From Mariannaea sp. PMI_226 (taxonomy: Eukaryota; Ascomycota; Sordariomycetes; Hypocreales; Nectriaceae), in contig JANFOG010000009.1 in the NCBI GenBank assembly GCA_024336345.1, positions 868,001-932,000 of the forward strand: a stretch of 64,000 nucleotides of DNA, written 5' to 3'. Under the pieces are notes generated by a model. That model made no database searches. It was not told where the DNA came from and saw only the letters and a list, made by a program, of their open reading frames with translations. This document shows, piece after piece, positions 57,592 through 64,000 of the stretch. Made by a program: the position numbers and the translations under genes. Positions within the stretch are counted from its first letter, which is position 1; each line of letters begins with the position of its first letter.

Positions 57592-59466
57592 ATGCCGCGA
57601 ATTGTTCCCCTGGAAGGCATTGCAATGCCTTGCACCGATTGCAGAACAAACCCAGGCCAGAGACATGAATTCCTCAAACAAAATCCCTACCTTCGTGGGC
57701 GGTATGCTACGGATCCCGCCGACAAAGTTCCGTCAAAGGCAGCAACATGTAACCTCGCGCGATTTATGATGGGCTGCGCAGATACCCTGAACGACGATAA
57801 CTTCAAAATCAAGGTCAGCAACAAGCTGGGCAGAGCTGCCCGCGAGTTCTACTTCCTCCTTTACGCCAAGGACTTTTCTTCCCTGGGCGAACCAGGTGCG
57901 GTTGAGGCCTGGGATTGTTACAGTACTGAAGAGACTCCATGGCCTGAGGTCCGTAAGCTTGCCCATATACCACCGAACCCATTGGACGAAGCATGCTTGG
58001 GAGCTCTTCGGGGATGGATCCAGGACTGTAATGCCCATCACGGCGATTGCCAACCAGCCCTGACAGGGCACCTCCCTACTCGCGTCATCGACGTCGGCTC
58101 CTCTGATGGCCAGGAGCCTCGCTTATACGTCTCCTCGGGAGAGGTAGCGCCTTACACGACATTGAGCTACCGCTGGGGCGAGAACCTTGATCACCGCACC
58201 GTCAAGGCCAATTTCCAAGAGCGCCTTGACAAGCTACCAATGTCCTCACTGCCTGCCCTCTACCAGGATGCCATCACTGTTACCCGTGGCCTCGGCGTTC
58301 GGTACCTTTGGATTGACTCCCTCTGTATAATACAGGATGACAATGAGGACTGGCAACGCGAGGCCGGTACCATGGCTTCCGTCTACGGTCATTCATACTT
58401 GTGCATATCGGCTTCAAGCAGCCCATATCCTGAGGCCGGTCTCGCCCCTCCTCGCCCTGTCCCGCTTTCGTACACCGGTGTCGACTATCACGGCCAGTCT
58501 CATACCGTGTACCTTCGACCGGCCATCTCGCACAAATTCATTGATCTCGACTACAACCAGGTCACCGGCCTCTCCTCAATATACTCAACTATTGCCCGCG
58601 GCTGGTGCTTCCAGGAACGGTACCTTAGCCCTCGCATTGTGCACTATGACCTGGGGGAGACGATATGGGAGTGTCGCGAGACTTTCCAATGTGAGTGTAC
58701 GGATATTGCGGGCTTGGGTTACGTTCGAGGCCGTGGCGAGTACACTGCGTTCCTTCGCAAGGCCCTCAACCCTAATCCCCCAGCCGATTTTGATTTTGTG
58801 TACGATTGGGCTATGCTGTTGCAGCAATATACCTCAACAAGCCTGACGTATGAGAGCGACATTCTTCCAGCGCTGTCAGGCATCGCAACCCAGGTCTCAA
58901 GTGCAGGCAAAGGCGCGTACCTTGCAGGCCTATGGAGAGAACAGCTGGAGCGTCAGATGTATTGGCGAAGAGTGGAGGCTAGTACTCCTAAGAAGCCGAC
59001 AGCACCGTCCTTCTCGCCGCTATCACGAATCGGAGCCACCGACTGGTTCGGGCTGGGCGGTGGAGAAATGTCCATCACAGTTCTTGATGCTGCGTGCACG
59101 CCGAGCGGGCTTGATCCATTGGGCGCTGTAGCAGGCGGGTTTATCACAATCCGGGGGCCCGTACTTGCGGCAACTGTGCAAAAGTCGACTGTCGTGTATG
59201 AGGCGCGCCAGTTGTGCACCTTGCAAGTACAGACGGAACGGGGCACTGGCCCTTGTGAAGTAGGCTGGGATCCGGACGCGGATGAGGTCCTGAAGTTGCT
59301 GAGGCCGAGCAAACCCATGACATTTTTACGATTATGTGGAAATGCTACACTGATCCTTGTACCACATGAAAAAGAGGAAGGTATATTCGTGCGTGTGGGA
59401 ATTAGCAATGCCCAAACTGATGGGTTTCTGGACGAGGCGACGGTCAAGGTCGTCACGATCAAATAA
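57592..59466 (+). CDS. HET-domain protein (heterokaryon incompatibility type)
   Basis: Single exon, 624 aa. The N-terminal 160 residues include the frequent WIQDCNAHHGDC spacing (about 142-153). The HET domain follows with all three usual blocks: TTLSYRWGEN (about 189-198), GVRYLWIDSLCIIQDDNEDW (about 235-254, the strongest signature) and ARGWCFQERYLSPRIVHY toward its end. The remaining 270 residues show no further domain that I recognise. HET proteins trigger cell death after fusion of genetically different hyphae in some species, but most family members have unknown roles, and this one lacks an obvious partner domain. Its start is the first ATG after a TATA-like box. Confidence 0.93.
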   Translation: MPRIVPLEGIAMPCTDCRTNPGQRHEFLKQNPYLRGRYATDPADKVPSKAATCNLARFMMGCADTLNDDNFKIKVSNKLGRAAREFYFLLYAKDFSSLGEPGAVEAWDCYSTEETPWPEVRKLAHIPPNPLDEACLGALRGWIQDCNAHHGDCQPALTGHLPTRVIDVGSSDGQEPRLYVSSGEVAPYTTLSYRWGENLDHRTVKANFQERLDKLPMSSLPALYQDAITVTRGLGVRYLWIDSLCIIQDDNEDWQREAGTMASVYGHSYLCISASSSPYPEAGLAPPRPVPLSYTGVDYHGQSHTVYLRPAISHKFIDLDYNQVTGLSSIYSTIARGWCFQERYLSPRIVHYDLGETIWECRETFQCECTDIAGLGYVRGRGEYTAFLRKALNPNPPADFDFVYDWAMLLQQYTSTSLTYESDILPALSGIATQVSSAGKGAYLAGLWREQLERQMYWRRVEASTPKKPTAPSFSPLSRIGATDWFGLGGGEMSITVLDAACTPSGLDPLGAVAGGFITIRGPVLAATVQKSTVVYEARQLCTLQVQTERGTGPCEVGWDPDADEVLKLLRPSKPMTFLRLCGNATLILVPHEKEEGIFVRVGISNAQTDGFLDEATVKVVTIK

Positions 59467-60497
59467 AGCAGGTCTTTTGCGTAACCATACAATGGGTAGG
59501 CAGTAGCTTGATATTTATACATTTGAATTGCCCGGCTAGTATGGTAAACTGGGTTCCCAGCTAATAGGGATGGACAGAGCGATGTATATTCATTTTCGAA
59601 CTCGACATATTGAAAGGAGAGGGGATAATCACTACATTCAACTTAATCTAACCAAGAATCTCGATAGAGGAGCGATCTGACGCATCGGTTTGGTACCATT
59701 TTGACGTCTATAAAAACTGTCTGAATCTCATGATTTATAGTCTTTATGGCTTCTGCGGGCGTGGGAGTCTCGAGTACTTGTTATCAATCACTCCTTAGCG
59801 TCATCAAGATTCAGTGCATTTTATGCTTGTCTCTGAATATTTTCTGAACAGGACAAAAGCTGCAACCAATCTTTACCAACTCTTTTTTCCACCAACATTA
59901 TTTTGGTAATCAGCTTTTAAGACGGAAGGTTTCCAATTGAAGCGAGAAAAGGCTTTGCTGTCTCTTGACCCCCGAACACGGCTTTTCCAAATATGCTGGG
60001 GACACCTTCGGTTGAGGGGAAGGGTTATTCAAGATATAGCAATTCTTATTACCCCTAGGCCCTTCAAATACGTTTGGAATCAAAAATCAACTTATTAATC
60101 AAGTCGTCCCATAATCTGTAGATTATGGCTAGAAAACAACGTCATGTAAGAGCTTATGCTAGTCCTGGAGATACCGGACTTAGCGCGGTCAGCCCGTCTC
60201 AGTGATTCCACATATTCGAGGAAGCGCGCGGAGAGGATAGTGTCAAATGAGTAAAATTAGCCCACTACATCGGCGTTTGCTTTACTTTGACAACATAATA
60301 ATGACTGCGTAAATTGCATGTTTGCGGCTGCAACGAGGTTTGCTTATACCCAGCGGAACTCCGATAGTTATCCCCGGCGTAGGCTTTATTGGCTTCAGTC
60401 TGCCCAAAATGTATAAAGAGACGATTCCGATAGCTAGTTCCCAACGACCAAACAATACACACATTCGATCCCAATCTAACCCTTCTTAACAACTACA
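59467..60497. other. Intergenic, no gene seen
   Basis: 1.0 kb between the HET gene and the aldo/keto reductase. AT-rich; holds the reductase promoter. Confidence 0.6.
60412..60418 (+). promoter_or_regulatory. TATA box of the aldo/keto reductase gene
   Basis: TATAAAG 80 bases before the ATG at 60498. The spacing is typical of a fungal core promoter. Confidence 0.4.
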
Positions 60498-61651
60498 ATG
60501 TCAACCCCAAGAAAGACCCCAACCCGGCAACTGGGTAAGAACGGGCCTCAAGTGCCTGCTCTCGGTTTCGGCCTGATGGGTTTGAGCATCGTCTACGGTC
60601 CAGTTCCGTAAGATCAATGATATTCTGACATCCATTGGAGACCAAAAACTAACACGATGTAGTCCCAATGAGGAACGGTTGCAAGTGCTTGATCGGGCTT
60701 GGGAGCTGGGCGCCACCTTTTGGGATTCCGCATCAGCGTACGGGGACAACGAGGAACTGATTGGCAAGTGGTTCAAGCTGCACCCAGAGCGCCGGAAGGA
60801 TATTTTCCTGGCCACCAAGTTTGGTCTGGGTTGGAAATTGGATAATGGAAAATTCGTCGCAACGATGGACAGTTCTCCTGAAAACTGTCGCGCCTCCTGT
60901 GAAAAGAGCTTGGCGACGCTTGGAGTCGAGTGCATCGATTTGTTTTACGTCCACCGATTCGACAGCGTTACACCCGTCGAGAAAACTATGGAAGCGCTGG
61001 TCGAGCTTAAGAGGTAAGCAAAATAGTTGCAGCAAGTAACAAGCGCAAGCTAACATGGATGAATTTTATAGAGAAGGAAAGATCAAGCACATTGGGCTGT
61101 CAGAATGTTCTTCCGATACCCTGCGCCGTGGCTACGCTGTGCACCCCATATCGGCGGTTCAAATTGAGTATAGCCCTTGGTCACTAGAAATTGAAAACGA
61201 ATCAGGGACCAATCTTCGGGACACATGTCGAGAGTTGGGAGTTGCCATCGTAACCTACTCCCCCCTCGGCCGAGGATTCTTGACTGGCATGTACAAGTCT
61301 TTGGATGACTTTGACGAAAAGGACAACCGTCGCTTCATGCCTCGGTTTAGTCCTGAGAACTTCTCCAAGAACTTGGACTTAGTCAAGATTTTCGGAGATC
61401 TTGCTGCCAAGAAAGGCTGTACATCATCACAAGTTATCCTCGCTTGGATCATGGCCCAAGGACCTGACTTCTTCCCAATCCCGGGAACCAAGAAGATCAA
61501 ATATCTGGAAGAGAACATGGTGGCCCTCGATGTTCAGATAAGTCCAGAAGAGGATTCATACATCAGGGATACTTTGGCGTCCATAGGAGGTGCCAGTGGG
61601 GAGAGGACCCTTGGTGTGTCGAATGCTTATGCAGATACGGCGGCGTTGTAA
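60498..61651 (+). CDS. Aldo/keto reductase
   Basis: Three exons: 60498-60607, 60663-61013, 61072-61651 (both introns phase 2), giving 346 aa. It starts [19 protein letters not shown], the standard AKR entry. The catalytic tetrad is visible: Asp58 and Tyr63 in FWDSASAYG, Lys89 in ATKFG and His134 in FYVHRFD. The NADPH-binding end is present as [25 protein letters not shown] in the middle is typical of the yakC/AKR13-like group that reduces aldehydes or ketones with NADPH. Cytosolic, no targeting signal. It is three genes from the phosphate carrier and next to a HET gene, with no clear metabolic partner. Confidence 0.93.
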
Positions 61652-62396
61652 TTCATATTTTAGATACCTAGAGGAAATGACCGATGGCATATTTTGATTG
61701 CAATTCCCAAGATTTCAGTACACACAACAAGGGCAACAACATATACCAATTCTTATCTACAGGTAAGATGTAAGAGACAATTATGTCAGTGTGCCCCCAT
61801 CTATCGTACTCGTAAATCCAATTTCAATCTCTTCTCAATCCAACTCTACGTTAAAGAAGCAGTTTTTCCGCCGGCTGACTTCAATATTCTAGTTGACTCA
61901 AATAAGAAATGTTCTTATGCACCAGCTTACCAAAGTATTTTTGTACTCCATATCATTCAATGCAATCGTATATCACTGACGAACACCGGCAACAATAATC
62001 ATCCCGCACAAATTGAAACTTATTCTGGACTCTAAAAGCTGATTTGAGAATATTTTTCTTCAGCATTCCGTACAGCATAAAGCATTGGTACTGCGGTATG
62101 TTGCTGTCGGCCCTTCTGGATCGTATAGTGTGGCAAAGGGCGGCCCGTGTCTTGAAAGTGGAATGCTTTTGCTGGCGCATGAGATACACGGCCTTTGATA
62201 AATGTCTTGGTCTCTGTTTCTCCTAACGGCTATGCGGCAACTCTTGAAGATCCTTTCTATCCAGTACTGAAGATATGAAGCTGACCCCCTAGTTCCTGAT
62301 AATCTGCTGTTCCTCGACTTTTCATCGTTAACTCTCAACCTGGTGTCAAAAACATCCACGAGATATTGCTGAACCACCCCTATTCCTTTTGCTACA
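61652..62396. other. Intergenic, no gene seen
   Basis: 745 bases between the reductase and a small secreted protein. AT-rich, no gene recognised. Confidence 0.6.
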
Positions 62397-62669
62397 ATGA
62401 ATATCAAAACATTAGCAGCTATTACAGCCTTGGTCTGCAGCGGCCTCGCAGCTCCTGCTTCAGACGGCGACTTGGTAACCCGGCACCAAACCAAAGAAGG
62501 CTCTGAAAGCCACGGAAGTCACAATTTATTCACCAGAGCTGCCGAGACTATATGCAGTTGCAACAAGCAATGCGACCCGAAGCGCCATTCTCCAACTCCA
62601 ACTCCACTCCCGCTCCCGTTTGTCTGTCTTTTTATTTGCCCCAAGCCATCGGGCTGCGACAAGCAGTAG
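62397..62669 (+). CDS. Small secreted cysteine-containing protein
   Basis: Single open frame of 90 aa. Residues 1-19 (MNIKTLAAITALVCSGLAA) form a good signal peptide followed by APAS. The mature part is hydrophilic and then ends in a 41-residue tail with six cysteines: ICSCNKQC, a Pro/Thr run (SPTPTPLPLP), FVCLFIC and GC near the end. No family recognised. Exon structure could be more complex, since the Pro run resembles a pyrimidine tract, but no splice pair clearly improves the product. The CT-rich leader and ACAATG start context favour a real gene. Confidence 0.55.
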   Translation: MNIKTLAAITALVCSGLAAPASDGDLVTRHQTKEGSESHGSHNLFTRAAETICSCNKQCDPKRHSPTPTPLPLPFVCLFICPKPSGCDKQ

Positions 62670-64000
62670 GAAATACCCGTCCTTTGACGAGTAAATGATA
62701 ACGGGTCAGGATGTTTGAGAAACTACTTTTCACATGTATTGATGGTCCAATATTGTATGCAGGGCCTGCTAAGCTCACCTGTTTTATCATCCTCCTATTC
62801 TCACGATACAATGCTAGGAACAATCATCGTGATATACTGGTGGAATTCGATGCAGGCTCGTTGTTTCTGTATATGGTTCCTGCGAGAGGCACAGCAGCTA
62901 CAAATCAACTGTAGTTCGCTACATATTTGATGACGTCGGGCTTGGACAACGGCGGGAGAAATCAAATGAGAGGCAGAATGTAGTGTATGAGCGTCTTTTC
63001 AGTCAAAGTTCGTTATTTACTGTCAGGTTTTATACCTAGACCTATCAGAATGTCACGATATCGATTGAACTGGAAGGTAAATCGGGTTCCATATACCTGT
63101 ACTTGACTGAGACAGCTTGCTTTCTCAAAACTTGACAAGCAATGATGAGCTGACGGTCAAGGCAGTGGAGTATATTTGATGTCTTCATGCATAGTAATAT
63201 GCTCCTGTGAGCTTTTTCGGGTATCATGACATGGAATGATACTCTCTCACAAAGAGGATTTATCAAGCACCTGGTGTTCTGGCAACTCTGTGCGTCGATA
63301 CCAACAGAAGAAAAATATTCTGGAGCAAAAGGCACATCTTCTCTTACAACCACTTTGCAGTAGCTTTTCGTTGTAGAGGCGTAACAACTATTTCGTGGCT
63401 TTGATTGGTACCTAAAGTGTGTTGATTAGATGGTAGATTTCGTTACTGGTATCTTTCATGTAGAGTGGACTACGATGGGCAACATTTCCCGAGGAAGAGT
63501 GTATAATTGGACAGCAATGAGATATACTATCGTTCAGTTAGGTTCATCTCGAAATAGTGGTAGACACATCAGATAGGTGATGGCAGAAATGGAAATGGCT
63601 CATGACGGAGACATGGCTGCTTTGCGCTCCTTACCGTGGTAGCCGGAACTTGACCGTGGATATATTGGCATACCTGAGGTACCAGGCGGCTCTGGGGAGG
63701 ATTGCTCTCCCGCCTGTCCTGCGGTAGAAGCGCTGCAGGTGCCACTCGCCCGACAGGCCCGGTACGTTGTCGGTGCTGCCTCCAGATAGGCGACACAGCA
63801 TTCCGATCATGAACCGATAGGTGATCGGACAATAGGCAAGCCGTTTCATAGGTTGGTAGGTAACTAAATCATTACCACGCTTTGTGCATGATGCTTCAAG
63901 ATCCCTACCACAGCCACATAAAGAACCCAGAGAAGTCAGCAGCAGTGCGGCCAGTGCGGGCAGGGTAAGACACCCGAGACCGTAACCGGATCAATGGCAA
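62670..64000. other. Intergenic to the window end, no certain gene
   Basis: 1.3 kb. A minus-strand open frame (63631 to about 63978) runs near the right edge and is hydrophobic then basic; I do not recognise it and no start or splice pair is convincing. Confidence 0.5.

Noticed and set aside
1..64000. Secondary-metabolite cluster, CRISPR array or bacterial-type operon
   Set aside because: No polyketide synthase, peptide synthetase or terpene synthase is present, no regularly spaced repeats, and all genes are of fungal type with introns.

Overview
The window looks like 64 kb of a filamentous ascomycete (Pezizomycotina) chromosome, most likely a Sordariomycete. The evidence is short (about 50-90 nt) GT-AG introns with CTAAY-like branch points, intron-containing nuclear tRNA-Leu genes, Zn2Cys6 regulators, a HET-domain gene and several small secreted cysteine-containing proteins. 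No bacterial-type operon, CRISPR array or intact transposon was seen. Exon boundaries were derived by hand from splice motifs, frame continuity and family expectation. Every multi-exon model reported sums to a multiple of three.

Left part (1-38 kb) is accessory in character. It starts with the C-terminal part of a Zn2Cys6 regulator cut by the window edge. Next come two Pro-1 tautomerase-like genes that bracket a secreted protein gene, an amino-acid permease, a gene-free 4.5 kb block, an amidase-signature hydrolase, a 613-aa glycosylated membrane protein, a complete Zn2Cys6 regulator and an atypical SDR. Then follow two tRNA-Leu(CAG) genes in opposite orientation, a GNAT acetyltransferase, a second complete Zn2Cys6 regulator, a paraoxonase/arylesterase-like protein and an MFS anion:cation symporter-type transporter. 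The mix of regulators, small-molecule enzymes and transporters suggests nutrient or xenobiotic catabolism, but no polyketide or peptide synthase is present.

Right part (38-64 kb) is mostly housekeeping: a third tRNA-Leu, MutY adenine glycosylase, LETM1/Mdm38, sorting nexin Snx4/Atg24, the Kex2-type proprotein convertase and the mitochondrial phosphate carrier. Mixed in are a four-exon small secreted protein with an 11-nt micro-exon, a HET-domain protein, an aldo/keto reductase, a second small secreted protein, and the most interesting gene of the window. That gene (42943-44816) fuses a fumarylacetoacetate-hydrolase-type domain to an alpha/beta hydrolase in one reading frame.

The best candidates for something little described are this fusion enzyme, the tautomerase/secreted-protein/tautomerase trio at 2.5-5.4 kb, the SDR that lacks the catalytic tyrosine, and the micro-exon secreted protein. 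Intergenic stretches are wide and mostly empty; they hold microsatellites and TATA-like boxes, listed where seen.
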